Origin: Flavobacterium sp. JAS
Lineage (GTDB): Bacteria > Bacteroidota > Bacteroidia > Flavobacteriales > Flavobacteriaceae
Direction of reading: 5' to 3'
Length of the DNA: 64,000 nucleotides
Assembly: GCF_020991455.1 (NCBI RefSeq)
Contig: NZ_JAJMOX010000008.1
Coordinates: 186,001-250,000 of the forward strand
The notes beneath the pieces were generated by a model. That model searched no databases and was not told the DNA's origin. It saw nothing but the letters and a program-made list of their open reading frames with translations. Both the position numbers and the translations under genes were made by a program. Below are positions 33,864-42,499 of the stretch, piece after piece (the stretch's first letter is position 1; each line of letters begins with the position of its first letter).

Positions 33864-35009
33864 TTGACTACAACTTATACTTTCCAGATTTACAACAGCA
33901 CCTCATTAATGCCATTAGAATGGAATTCGTTGGCTGTAAATAATATTTTTCTGACCAGAGAATATCTCGAAGTACTGGAAAACTCTTGTCCAGTAAATAT
34001 GATTTGTCATTTTATTGGATTTTTTAACGGAGACAAACTAATAGGGATTGCCCTAACTCAGTTTTTATTTACAGAAAAACTGGAATCATTTGGAGAACGT
34101 GATCAATGTTTAAAAACCTCTCTACGTAATTTTGCTTTTAAAAATTTTGCCTCGCATGTCTTGTTTGTTGGCAATAATATGCTTACAGGACAAAATGCTT
34201 TTGCGTTTGATAAAGAAGCCATTTCATCTAAATTAATAAAAACCCTTCATAAAGCAATTAATCAGCTTAAGAAAGACCTGAAAGCAAGCGGAAAAAAAGT
34301 TCATATTACCAGTATAAAAGATTTTACTGCAAAAGAAATTGAGCCGCTACAAGCCGAATTTAAAAATAACTATACGTTTTCGACCCAACCAAATATGATT
34401 TTTGAAATCAATAAAAACTGGAAGTCTGAACAAGATTATATTGATGCTTTATCGAAAAAATACAGGGATCAATACAAACGTGCGCGAAAAAAAGCAGACG
34501 GAATAGTGAAGCAAAAAATGTCTCTGGCTGACATTAAACAATATGAAGATATTATTTATGATTTATATTTTCATGTAGCCAAAAATGCCCCTTTCAATAC
34601 TTTTTTCCTGGCTCGAAATCACTTTAGTTTTTTCAAAGAAATCATGAAAGATATTTTTTTGTTTTACGGCTATTTTTTAGAGGATAAACTAATTGGTTTC
34701 AACACATTGATTAAAAACGGAAATGTAATGGATACTTATTTTCTAGGGTATGACGAAACGATTCAGCGCGAAAAAATGCTGTATTTAAACATGTTATACG
34801 ACATGATCGCTTACTCGATTAATCAGGGATTTTCAGAAATTGTTTTTGCACGTACTGCTCTTGAAATTAAAAGTTCTGTTGGAGCAAAACCATTAAAAAT
34901 GTACGGATTAATTACGCATAGCAATACTCTGATCAATCATAATATTGCCAAACTATTCAATTATCTCGAACCTAAAACCGACTGGCAGGAACGAAATCCT
35001 TTTAAATAG
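33864..35009 (+). CDS. GNAT/FemAB-like acyltransferase-fold protein, TTG start
   Basis: A 381-residue cytoplasmic protein resembling the peptidogalycan/BioF2-like acetyltransferase group: N-terminal FLTREYLEVLENSCP, the basic segment SKKYRDQYKRARKKADGIVK, FYGYFLEDKLIGFNTLIKNG, and EIVFARTALEIKSSVGAKPL. The initiator is a TTG, since a stop lies 12 bp upstream in frame and the first ATG (33909) would remove N-terminal strand residues. Substrate is unknown. It converges on the lipid kinase gene; an AAAGTTTAA/TTAAACTTT hairpin sits between. Confidence 0.78.
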   Translation: MTTTYTFQIYNSTSLMPLEWNSLAVNNIFLTREYLEVLENSCPVNMICHFIGFFNGDKLIGIALTQFLFTEKLESFGERDQCLKTSLRNFAFKNFASHVLFVGNNMLTGQNAFAFDKEAISSKLIKTLHKAINQLKKDLKASGKKVHITSIKDFTAKEIEPLQAEFKNNYTFSTQPNMIFEINKNWKSEQDYIDALSKKYRDQYKRARKKADGIVKQKMSLADIKQYEDIIYDLYFHVAKNAPFNTFFLARNHFSFFKEIMKDIFLFYGYFLEDKLIGFNTLIKNGNVMDTYFLGYDETIQREKMLYLNMLYDMIAYSINQGFSEIVFARTALEIKSSVGAKPLKMYGLITHSNTLINHNIAKLFNYLEPKTDWQERNPFK

Positions 35010-35027
35010 TTATGAAACAACTTTGTC

Positions 35028-35047
35028 AAAGTTTAATTTTAAACTTT
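35028..35047. terminator. Small convergent hairpin
   Basis: AAAGTTTAA and TTAAACTTT pair around TT and overlap the stop codon of the lipid kinase gene. The sequence is related to the 4068-4100 palindrome. As a terminator it would be weak. Confidence 0.45.
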
Positions 35048-35915
35048 AAGGAATCGCAATTTTCATTTGCTTATGCAGAATATGAATTTCTAATGCTGTT
35101 TGTGCTCCACAATACTCTCCGTCAATTTGAAAGTTTACAGGATAATCAGTTTCTATCGTAGCTTTATCTGTTGAAATAATTACAATATCATCAGAATCAA
35201 TTGGCATATTTCCGGTAATAATTTTTCCAATTAATAACAGATCAAGGTTTTTCAATATTACCAATTCAAATTTCCCGTCATTCATTGCACCATTTGGATT
35301 GATGATAACACCGGTTCCATATTTTTGAGAATTGGCAATTACAATCATTCGCGCTGTATGTTCGACGGTTTCATTATTAGCCGAAATTGTAGCCACAAAA
35401 GGTTCTTCTGATTCTTTTAATGCGGAATAGGCCTGCAATGCATAGCCCCAAAAGCCACGTAAATCACTTTCTTCATAATTCTTTACCAAATTAGCATTGA
35501 CTCCAATATCGCTTAAATGAATGCTTTTTTTGCCGTTGATGCAAATCATATCCATTTCGATAAAATGATGCAGGAAAGCTATTTTTAGGTTCTCCTCGAT
35601 TGTTGCGGGTAAATTCAAATCGACAGACAATCCGTTTGCTGAACCTGCGGGCAAAATGCCAATAATTACATCATATTGCTCCATTGCTTCGGCAACCATT
35701 TTTATAGTTCCATCACCACCAGCAACTACAATTCGTTCCGGTAAATATTGATTATAAAGTGTAAGTATTCTTTTTTGATCGTTTTTTCCGGTAGTTTCAT
35801 AAACTTCCAAATCAAAATAATTAGTAGTTGCAAACTCTTGTACAGCCTCAATTAAATCTGATTTGTCTAGATCACCAGAGATAGGGTTTACAACAAATAT
35901 GATATTCTTTTTCAA
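35046..35915 (-). CDS. Diacylglycerol/lipid kinase of the YegS/LCB5 family
   Basis: An NAD-kinase-fold lipid kinase. Typical elements are FVVNPISGD near the start, VVAGGDGTIKMVAEAM (the GGDGT nucleotide loop), GILPAGSANGLSVDLNLP, and the C-terminal VNFQIDGEYC. It phosphorylates diacylglycerol or a related lipid at the membrane. The chosen TTG at 35915 gives LKKNIIFVVNPISGD at the N-terminus; the longer reading from 35987 would overlap the divergent App1-like gene. The divergent neighbour encodes the opposite reaction. The start codon is the least certain part. Confidence 0.87.
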   Translation of the reverse strand: MKKNIIFVVNPISGDLDKSDLIEAVQEFATTNYFDLEVYETTGKNDQKRILTLYNQYLPERIVVAGGDGTIKMVAEAMEQYDVIIGILPAGSANGLSVDLNLPATIEENLKIAFLHHFIEMDMICINGKKSIHLSDIGVNANLVKNYEESDLRGFWGYALQAYSALKESEEPFVATISANNETVEHTARMIVIANSQKYGTGVIINPNGAMNDGKFELVILKNLDLLLIGKIITGNMPIDSDDIVIISTDKATIETDYPVNFQIDGEYCGAQTALEIHILHKQMKIAIP

Positions 35916-35977
35916 TTTTTTATTTTTAAAACCAATTAAAATAATTAATTTACAGCATATATAAATATACGTAATTA

Positions 35978-36940
35978 ATGAAACCAATTTTACAATTATA
36001 TCGAGGTTATGCCAACGAGGAGGAACTAATTGTAATGGGGCACGTTTTTAAAAGAACGTATGATTATGATTTTCAAAAGAAAAATTTTAAAAATGCTACT
36101 TCGATCATCAATCAGTTCAGAATAAAAACTCTTGAAAATTTTGATATTTATTTAAAATGTGACGATAAGGAAATTCACACTAAAACCTTGGATGATGGGT
36201 ATTTTAAGTTTTGTATTCCACTGGAAAAAGAGACCCATTTTGGGTGGATCGAATATGAAGTCAGTATCAAATACAAAGAAGAAACAATAACCGAAAAAGG
36301 TAGTTTTATAAGACCTCATAAAGGAAAACTTGGAATTATATCTGATATTGATGACACTTTTTTGATTTCACATACTCAAAATTTCTTTAGAAAATTTTAC
36401 ATTATTTTATTTAAGAATGTCAATGACCGTAAGGTTTTCAAAGATGTTGTACCACATTATCAAGCTTTAAGCTCAGCGGGGCGACATAATAAAGAGGAAG
36501 AAAATGCCTTTTTTTATATTTCGAGCAGCGAATGGAATTTGTATCGTTTTATTGTAAAATTTACTAAAATACATCATTTACCCAGAGCCGTTATTTTATT
36601 GAAAGATATCAAAAGAGGTGTTGCAGACTTTTTTATGAGTGGGAATGGAAATCACGATCATAAATTCGAAAAAATAAAGCATGTTTTAGAATTTTATCCA
36701 AATCTAAAATATGTTTTATTAGGAGATGATTCACAACACGATCCGTATTTATATGAGCGTATTTGTAAAATATTTCCCGTAACTGTAAAGGCCGTTTATA
36801 TTAGACAAACCGGACGATATCCTAAAGGATCTACTACAGCTATTTTGAAAAACTTAGAAAATTTAGACGTATCAGTTTGCTATTTCAAAGATAGCAGCGA
36901 AGCAATTATTCACTCAAAATCTATTGGCATTATTAAATAA
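35978..36940 (+). CDS. App1-family phosphatidate phosphatase (DUF2183)
   Basis: A 320-residue protein with the App1 catalytic domain: ISDIDDTFLIS supplies the HAD-type DxDxT motif (about residues 115-125), followed by FYISSSEWNLYRFIVKF, GNGNHDHKFEKIKHVLEFYP and LLGDDSQHDPYLYERICKIF. The N-terminal beta domain (about 1-105) resembles those of bacterial App1-like proteins. App1 dephosphorylates phosphatidic acid to diacylglycerol. It is divergently paired with the lipid kinase that makes phosphatidic acid, suggesting a lipid-balance module. Confidence 0.87.
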   Translation: MKPILQLYRGYANEEELIVMGHVFKRTYDYDFQKKNFKNATSIINQFRIKTLENFDIYLKCDDKEIHTKTLDDGYFKFCIPLEKETHFGWIEYEVSIKYKEETITEKGSFIRPHKGKLGIISDIDDTFLISHTQNFFRKFYIILFKNVNDRKVFKDVVPHYQALSSAGRHNKEEENAFFYISSSEWNLYRFIVKFTKIHHLPRAVILLKDIKRGVADFFMSGNGNHDHKFEKIKHVLEFYPNLKYVLLGDDSQHDPYLYERICKIFPVTVKAVYIRQTGRYPKGSTTAILKNLENLDVSVCYFKDSSEAIIHSKSIGIIK

Positions 36941-36969
36941 TTAGGCATCAGTCAAAAAGAAAAAAAACG

Positions 36970-37368
36970 ATGAAAGAAATTGACAAAATAGCATTAATAA
37001 AAATTGAAAATGGTCAAATTTTAAGTACAAAATCAAAAGGTAAAAACAAATATTATATTCCAGGAGGTAAAAGAGAAAATAATGAAACTAACCAACAAAC
37101 TTTAATCAGAGAAATCCAAGAAGAATTAAGTGTTGAAATAATAAATGAATCTATTGAATATGTTGGAACGTTTAAAGCCCAATCAGATGGAGCTATTGAA
37201 GGAGTAATTGTAAAAATGACGTGTTATAAAGCTAATTACATTGGAAAACTGAAAGAGAATAATGAAATAGAAGAAATTAAATGGTTAAATTATAAAGATT
37301 TAGATATAATATCGGAAGTTGATAAAATTATATTTAAACATCTGAAAGAAAAAGGATTATTAATTTGA
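36970..37368 (+). CDS. Nudix hydrolase
   Basis: A 132-residue Nudix protein. The Nudix box is complete: GKRENNE, seven residues, REIQEEL (about residues 37-58). It hydrolyses a nucleoside diphosphate linked to another moiety; the substrate is not predictable. Very AT-rich and Lys/Asn-rich, unlike topA or groEL in the same window, and followed 35 bp later by attC-like hairpin H3, so acquisition as a cassette is plausible. It starts 29 bp after the App1 gene and may be read from its promoter. Confidence 0.9.
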   Translation: MKEIDKIALIKIENGQILSTKSKGKNKYYIPGGKRENNETNQQTLIREIQEELSVEIINESIEYVGTFKAQSDGAIEGVIVKMTCYKANYIGKLKENNEIEEIKWLNYKDLDIISEVDKIIFKHLKEKGLLI

Positions 37369-37402
37369 GTGGAAATGGAAAATTAGCTTAAAAAATGACC
37401 GA

Positions 37403-37530
37403 ACGCCTAACACACGTCTTTAGCCATTTGCAAATTTAGCGGAATTGCCGTTTTTAATCGTATTTTCGTTTAGCCCAAAATACTCGTTTTCATAAATTGC
37501 AAACAGGCTAGAGGCGCGAGAACGTTTGTT
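37403..37530. repeat. attC-like imperfect hairpin after the Nudix gene (H3)
   Basis: GTCTTTAGCCATTTGCAA (37416-37433) pairs with TTGCAAACAGGCTAGAGGC (37497-37515), with a one-base bulge and G-U pairs. The 5' outer box CGCCTAAC (37405-37412) fits the integron R'' consensus RYYYAAC, but the 3' box (GAACGTTTG) does not complement it fully. A secondary stem GTATTTT/AAAATAC lies in the loop. Confidence 0.55.
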
Positions 37531-37616
37531 TCAGGTTACGATTAGAACCTGAAACCTGACAAGAGGCTTTAGCCGAACTGGCGAAGCAAACAAAAAGAAC
37601 TTGAAACTTCTTTTTC

Positions 37617-37768
37617 TAGCCCAGATTGCAGTGGAAAGCCCGGAGCAAAAAAAAATGCATTTCTTGTTGAAAAAAAGCAACTGAAAGAAGCTCTTTTTGC
37701 AACATTAGAAATGCATTTTTTTTGTGTCCCGATAGCTATCGGGATGAAACGAAAAGCTGGAATAGCTA
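37617..37768. repeat. Structured repeat, copy 1 (candidate ncRNA)
   Basis: A closing stem TAGC+CCAG (37617-37624) pairs with CTGG and GCTA (37757-37768). Inside are ATGCATTTCT (37655-37664) pairing with AGAAATGCAT (37707-37716), and TCCCGATAGCTATCGGGA (37727-37744). Copy 2 at 51357-51511 keeps every stem while changing the sequence of the middle one. It lies between two converging genes. The transcribed strand is unknown. Confidence 0.75.
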
Positions 37769-37780
37769 CTGAATCAAATA

Positions 37781-39694
37781 TTAAGCATTAAAATTATCAA
37801 TCTCTTCCTGAACGATTTCCCAGTCCAGAAGTAATTGATCTAAATCTTTTTTCTTTTTCTTGTAAGCAGTAAAAAATGAAGCGTCTTCGATATGTTTGTC
37901 ATAACTGGAAGCCAACAATTTATCGTCGTGCTGAATGTCTTTTTCTAATTGCTTGATCTGACTTTCTACTTTGCTCAATCGATTTTGAAGTGCTTTTCCT
38001 TTTTTCTGATCTTCGTATGAAGTTTTATTACTTTCTTTTGGTGCAGCTGCTTTTGCAACGTCTTTTTTCTCAACTTCACGCATGTTTTCAAGATTGCGCT
38101 GTTCTAAGAAATAATTGATATCTCCTAAATATTCTTTGATCTTTTGATCTTTGAATTCGTAAACAATATTCGACATTCCTTGCAAGAAATCTCTATCGTG
38201 GGAAACTAATAATAAAGTCCCTCCAAATTTTTGAAGTGCCGCTTTTAGAACGTTTTTAGATTTAATATCTAAGTGATTCGTAGGCTCATCCATTAGCAAA
38301 ACATTGATAGGCTGCAACAACAACTTACAAAGTGCCAAACGGTTACGCTCACCTCCAGAAAGTACTTTTACTTTTTTCTCAACATCATCTCCACGGAATA
38401 AAAATGATCCTAACATGTCACGAACCTTAGAACGGTTTGTGTCCATTGCAGCATCTTCCATAGTTTGAAGCAAGGTGATTTCTCCATCAAGATATTCGGC
38501 CTGATTCTGCGCAAAATATCCTAATTGTACGTTATGCCCTAATTTGATATTTCCCTTATATTCAAACTCGTTTACAATAGCTTTAATGAAAGTTGATTTT
38601 CCCTGGCCGTTTTGACCAACAAAAGCAATTTTGCTTCCGCGTTCTACCAATAAATCAATATCTTTTAAAATAACTTTATCCCCGTAAGCTTTAGTGACAT
38701 TTTCAGCCTCAACCACAACTCTCCCTGGTTCTTTTGAAACTGGAAACGAAATATTCATTACAGAATTGTCGTCTTCATCAACTTCAATTCGTTCTACTTT
38801 ATCTAATTTTTTAATCAACGATTGCGCCATTGAAGCTTTTGAAGCTTTTGCACGGAATTTCTCGATTAATTTTTCTGTTTCTTCAATTTTCTTTGCCTGA
38901 TTCTTTTGAGTCGCTAGTTGTTTTTCACGAATTTCATGACGCAATTCTAAATACTGTGAATAAGGTTTATTAAAATCGTATGCTTTTCCTAATGAAATTT
39001 CGATCGTACGATTGGTAACATTATCCAAAAACATTTTATCGTGCGATACAATCACTACAACGCCAGGGTAATTACGAAGGAAACTTTCTAACCAAATGAT
39101 ACTTTCGATATCTAAGTGGTTGGTTGGCTCATCCAGAAGCAATACATCATTGGACTGCAATAATAGTTTAGCCAACTCAATACGCATTCTCCAACCTCCC
39201 GAAAATGTTTCGGTTTGGTTATTGAAAACTTCTCTTTTGAAACCTAATCCTAAAAGAATTTTCTCTGTATCTCCCACATAATTATAACCTCCTAAAAGAT
39301 CAAAACGATGGGTATAATCAGATAAATCTTCGATGATCTGGCTGTATTCTTCACTCTCATAATCGGTTCTGGTAACCAACTGATGATTGATTTGTTCTAA
39401 TTTTTTTTCTACAATCTTAATTTCTGTAAAAGCTTCATACGCTTCTTCTAATACAGTTCTTCCTTGTTCAAAATCGATATCCTGACGTAAAAATCCCATT
39501 CGCATATCTTTCTCCTGAGAAATAACTCCAGAGTCAGGAGCAAAATCTCCCGCTAACATTTTTAGCATAGTCGATTTTCCTGCACCATTTTTTCCGACAA
39601 GTCCAACTCGATCTCCGGCACCTAAACGAAAAGTAACTTCTTCGAATAAATATGTACCTCCAAAAGAAACCGATAAATTATGTATATTAAGCAT
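37781..39694 (-). CDS. ABC-F family ATPase (Uup/YheS-like)
   Basis: A 637-residue protein with two ABC domains and no membrane segments. Domain 1: Walker A GKNGAGKS (about 34-41), signature SGGWRMR, Walker B LLLDEPTNHLD. Domain 2: GQNGQGKS, SGGERNR, LLMDEPTNHLD. The linker between them (about 245-310) is charged and helical as in ABC-F proteins, and a C-terminal coiled coil (about 555-637) resembles Uup. ABC-F proteins act on ribosomes, resolving stalled translation; some protect from antibiotics. No neighbouring resistance gene suggests a housekeeping role. Confidence 0.93.
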   Translation of the reverse strand: MLNIHNLSVSFGGTYLFEEVTFRLGAGDRVGLVGKNGAGKSTMLKMLAGDFAPDSGVISQEKDMRMGFLRQDIDFEQGRTVLEEAYEAFTEIKIVEKKLEQINHQLVTRTDYESEEYSQIIEDLSDYTHRFDLLGGYNYVGDTEKILLGLGFKREVFNNQTETFSGGWRMRIELAKLLLQSNDVLLLDEPTNHLDIESIIWLESFLRNYPGVVVIVSHDKMFLDNVTNRTIEISLGKAYDFNKPYSQYLELRHEIREKQLATQKNQAKKIEETEKLIEKFRAKASKASMAQSLIKKLDKVERIEVDEDDNSVMNISFPVSKEPGRVVVEAENVTKAYGDKVILKDIDLLVERGSKIAFVGQNGQGKSTFIKAIVNEFEYKGNIKLGHNVQLGYFAQNQAEYLDGEITLLQTMEDAAMDTNRSKVRDMLGSFLFRGDDVEKKVKVLSGGERNRLALCKLLLQPINVLLMDEPTNHLDIKSKNVLKAALQKFGGTLLLVSHDRDFLQGMSNIVYEFKDQKIKEYLGDINYFLEQRNLENMREVEKKDVAKAAAPKESNKTSYEDQKKGKALQNRLSKVESQIKQLEKDIQHDDKLLASSYDKHIEDASFFTAYKKKKKDLDQLLLDWEIVQEEIDNFNA

Positions 39695-39745
39695 GTATTG
39701 TTATTTTATAACTAATTGATTGTGTAAATTTACACTCCCAAATCA

Positions 39746-40153
39746 ATGGGTAATTTTAATTTTTTGCAAATGTTAAAAAAAGGATCGAAACTAAATAGTA
39801 TTTTAACAGGAAGTTGTCCAAAATGTCAAAATGAAAGCATGTATTCGGACAAAAATCCGCTTCATTTATCTAAAGTTCTCAAAATGAACGAAAATTGTAG
39901 CCATTGCGGATTAAAATATCAAATTGAACCTTCGTTCTTTTATGGCGCAATGTATGTGAGTTACGGATTAAATGTTGCCGTAGGAATTGCTGCATTTATT
40001 GTTTCGTTTGTCTTTTTTAAAACTACTATTGAAGAATCGTTTATAGCAATCGTGATCACTTTAATTGTATTGTTTCCGTTTGTTTTACGTCTTTCGAGAA
40101 ATTTATACATCAATATGTTTGTTTCTTATGATCCGCAAGCCGGAAAGAAATAG
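39746..40153 (+). CDS. DUF983 protein with zinc-ribbon and membrane segments
   Basis: A 135-residue DUF983 protein: Cys pairs GSCPKCQNE and CSHCGLKY form a likely zinc site, then PSFFYGAMYVSYGLNVAVGI and two hydrophobic segments. Function is unknown. The ATG at 39770 (MLKKGSKLNSIL) is an alternative start closer to what I recall of relatives. It is divergent from the ABC-F gene with 51 bp between. Confidence 0.88.
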   Translation: MGNFNFLQMLKKGSKLNSILTGSCPKCQNESMYSDKNPLHLSKVLKMNENCSHCGLKYQIEPSFFYGAMYVSYGLNVAVGIAAFIVSFVFFKTTIEESFIAIVITLIVLFPFVLRLSRNLYINMFVSYDPQAGKK

Positions 40154-40158
40154 CAAAA

Positions 40159-41208
40159 CTATTTTCTTTTTTTATAAAATCTGTTAATATCGATTGTTGG
40201 ATCTAATGCCATTTGATTTTCAATAAAATTAAACAAATCTTTTGCCATAGCTGGTCCAAGCATTACACCACGAGTACCTAATCCGTTTAATAAATGCAGT
40301 GATTTATGCTGATTGTGCGTTCCAATTATTGGTCGTCTGTCACGAACCGTAGGACGAACACCTCCAAAATGAGAAACAATTTCGAAATCGCAATTGATAA
40401 TTTCTTTAATACGATCTACTAATTCCGTTTTCCCTTCTTCTGTTGGCAAATCGGTTTTATCTTTCCAATTATACGTTGCACCTACTTTAAACAAATCATT
40501 CCCCAGTGGCAGAATAAAGACACTAGTGTTCACAATTACATCTAAATTAAGTTCTGGTGCTTTTATAATCAAAAGTTCACCTTTAGTACCATCAAGAGGT
40601 AAATCCTGAAAAAATGGATTTGCATGCAGTCCAAAGCCTTCTGCAAAGATTATATTTTTAGCCTTGTAATCTTTATATTGAACATATTCCCCCTGAATAT
40701 TAAGTTTAGTGTAATCAAATGATTCCTGAAGCAACAGGTCACCATCAATTAAATATTGCTGATATTTATCCAGCAAAAGATTTGTATCTACATAACCAGT
40801 ATGCAAAACTTCTCCATAATCAAAAGGAGAATCTATTCCGTAATATTTTTTGAAAACTAATTTAGTAGAGAGAAACGGAGCCAGAAGAGGTTTATCTGAA
40901 GCCGAGAACCAATTGTTCTGCTCTTCAATTGAAAAGAACTTTCTCAAAATTGGGAGCTTAAAATTAACTTTGGTTTGTAATTTATCCTCAATTGTATTAT
41001 AGAATTCTTCCATCAAAGCCAATTGTTCCTGGGCTTTCCACACTTCGCTAAAGCGCTTTAAAATTACCGGATTGTACAACCCTCCTGCAACTCTGGATGA
41101 ATTTTGAGTTTTATCATCTATAACTAAGATAGATTTATTGTTCATAAGGGCTATTTCAGCAAATGAAATCCCAGCTAATCCAGATCCGATAATTAAATAA
41201 TCAAGCAT
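40159..41208 (-). CDS. FAD-dependent oxidoreductase (DAO family)
   Basis: A 349-residue DAO-type flavoprotein. The FAD-binding GSGLAG lies at residues 8-13 with the acidic end of strand 2 at VIDD. AGGLYNPVILKRF and the C-terminal GGVRPTVRDRRPIIG plus LNGLGTRGVMLGPAMAKDLF are typical of amine-oxidising DAO enzymes. It is probably cytoplasmic and oxidises an amino acid or amine. It converges with the DUF983 gene and lies downstream of the gldO terminator, so it is not part of the gliding operon. Confidence 0.88.
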   Translation of the reverse strand: MLDYLIIGSGLAGISFAEIALMNNKSILVIDDKTQNSSRVAGGLYNPVILKRFSEVWKAQEQLALMEEFYNTIEDKLQTKVNFKLPILRKFFSIEEQNNWFSASDKPLLAPFLSTKLVFKKYYGIDSPFDYGEVLHTGYVDTNLLLDKYQQYLIDGDLLLQESFDYTKLNIQGEYVQYKDYKAKNIIFAEGFGLHANPFFQDLPLDGTKGELLIIKAPELNLDVIVNTSVFILPLGNDLFKVGATYNWKDKTDLPTEEGKTELVDRIKEIINCDFEIVSHFGGVRPTVRDRRPIIGTHNQHKSLHLLNGLGTRGVMLGPAMAKDLFNFIENQMALDPTIDINRFYKKRK

Positions 41209-41229
41209 GAAGTAAAATAGATAAAATAA

Positions 41230-41263
41230 AAAAACTCTGACTACAAAGGTAGTGAGAGTTTTT
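41230..41263 (-). terminator. Terminator after gldO
   Basis: AAAAACTCTGACTAC (41230-41244) pairs with GTAGTGAGAGTTTTT (41249-41263) with one mismatch around AAAG. It closely resembles the gldN terminator at 42445-42478, consistent with tandem duplication. Confidence 0.85.
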
Positions 41264-41284
41264 GTTATAATGTAATTAAGACAC

Positions 41285-42277
41285 TTAGTAGTTCCACATA
41301 TCCTCTTCGAAGTTGCGAATCTTCTCTTTCACTCTTTCAGACTCTAACAACTGATTTTGCGCATTATCTTTCATATAATCTTTAATCTCACGATCTCCAT
41401 ACATATTTTCTTCTTTATAAATAATAGAATTAAATCGTCTAGAATTTAGAATCTGATCAAATGAAATTGGGAGCGCAGAATTACTGTCATTAAAAGCTTT
41501 TGCTTGATTTAATACTTCGCGGGCATTTGGGAAGAAAACCCAAAATAATTCAATATAATCCTTCTCATCACTATTCATAGTATAAACATCCGGAGTTACA
41601 GGGCAAATTCCAAGTAAACGATATTTCAATTCACTTTGACGTTTATCAAAGTACCAGTAACCTTTTATTTTATACTGCGTAACATCAGCTGCCGTCAAGT
41701 CTTGCTTTAGGATATATTCCGCAGGAACCGTTCTTGTAGCCCCTACAGTTTGATCAACATAAGTAACAACTTTCTTTTTACCTGTACCAGTAACAACCTT
41801 TTTCTTCACAACATGTGTTCTATAGTCATCTGGATATTGGTTAATTAATTCTCTACCCGCATCTGTTGTATCAATACGAGACAAAGCACCTTGAATGTCT
41901 TTTAAAGTTTTCTTTGTATTGAAATAACTATCGCTATACACCTCAGTTATTTTGCCGTTTCTAATAGCCTTCGTCAAAACGTCATATAATGAACGCCTAT
42001 CAGAACCAATATTAGCACTATCTACCGGAAAATATAAAGGAAAGTTGATTTTTTCATTTAAATCAATTATTTCCCAGACCGTCTTCCCCATCAAAACATC
42101 CCTGTCATCAATATAACCGTAGGACAATGGCATATCGTTGTCTGCAATAAGCTGAGCAGCGTTCTTTTGCCCTATTTGGTCAGCTGTTTTTGCATTAAGT
42201 AAATTAGATTGTGCACTAGAAGCAAAACTTCCGATGGCCCAAACAATAGCGATTAAAAAATTTCTTACTCTCATCAT
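41285..42277 (-). CDS. gldO: GldO, paralogue of GldN (gliding / type IX secretion)
   Basis: A 330-residue secreted protein (signal peptide ends about SFASSAQ) nearly identical in layout to GldN next door; by eye roughly 88-90% identical, with a block from KQDLTAADV to FFPNARE unchanged. In F. johnsoniae GldO partly substitutes for GldN in type IX secretion and motility. GldN/GldO form the periplasmic ring with the lipoprotein GldK. It has a separate terminator, and the 222-bp spacer to gldN could hold a promoter. A second ATG one codon in is possible. Confidence 0.95.
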   Translation of the reverse strand: MMRVRNFLIAIVWAIGSFASSAQSNLLNAKTADQIGQKNAAQLIADNDMPLSYGYIDDRDVLMGKTVWEIIDLNEKINFPLYFPVDSANIGSDRRSLYDVLTKAIRNGKITEVYSDSYFNTKKTLKDIQGALSRIDTTDAGRELINQYPDDYRTHVVKKKVVTGTGKKKVVTYVDQTVGATRTVPAEYILKQDLTAADVTQYKIKGYWYFDKRQSELKYRLLGICPVTPDVYTMNSDEKDYIELFWVFFPNAREVLNQAKAFNDSNSALPISFDQILNSRRFNSIIYKEENMYGDREIKDYMKDNAQNQLLESERVKEKIRNFEEDMWNY

Positions 42278-42444
42278 ATATATTATTAAAACATATTGAA
42301 CGCAAACTTATAAAATATATTGCTATTTTTCCTACATTAAGTAAGAAAAATTAGAATTGTACAAATTACCGGAGTAGGTTACAGAAGAAAAGCAGTAAAT
42401 CCCGCTTCAACAACTGATCTCGTTTATTAAATGAATGGACAAAA

Positions 42445-42478
42445 AAAAACTCTTACTACAAAGATAGTAAGAGTTTTT
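42445..42478 (-). terminator. Terminator after gldN
   Basis: AAAAACTCTTACTA (42445-42458) pairs perfectly with TAGTAAGAGTTTTT (42465-42478). Its paralogue follows gldO. Confidence 0.9.
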
Positions 42479-42499
42479 ATAATATTGTAATTTAGATAC

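Noticed and set aside
22091..37530. Calling a classical integron
   Set aside because: No integrase gene or attI site is visible, and the R-box consensus is only partly met, so the hairpins are reported only as attC-like.
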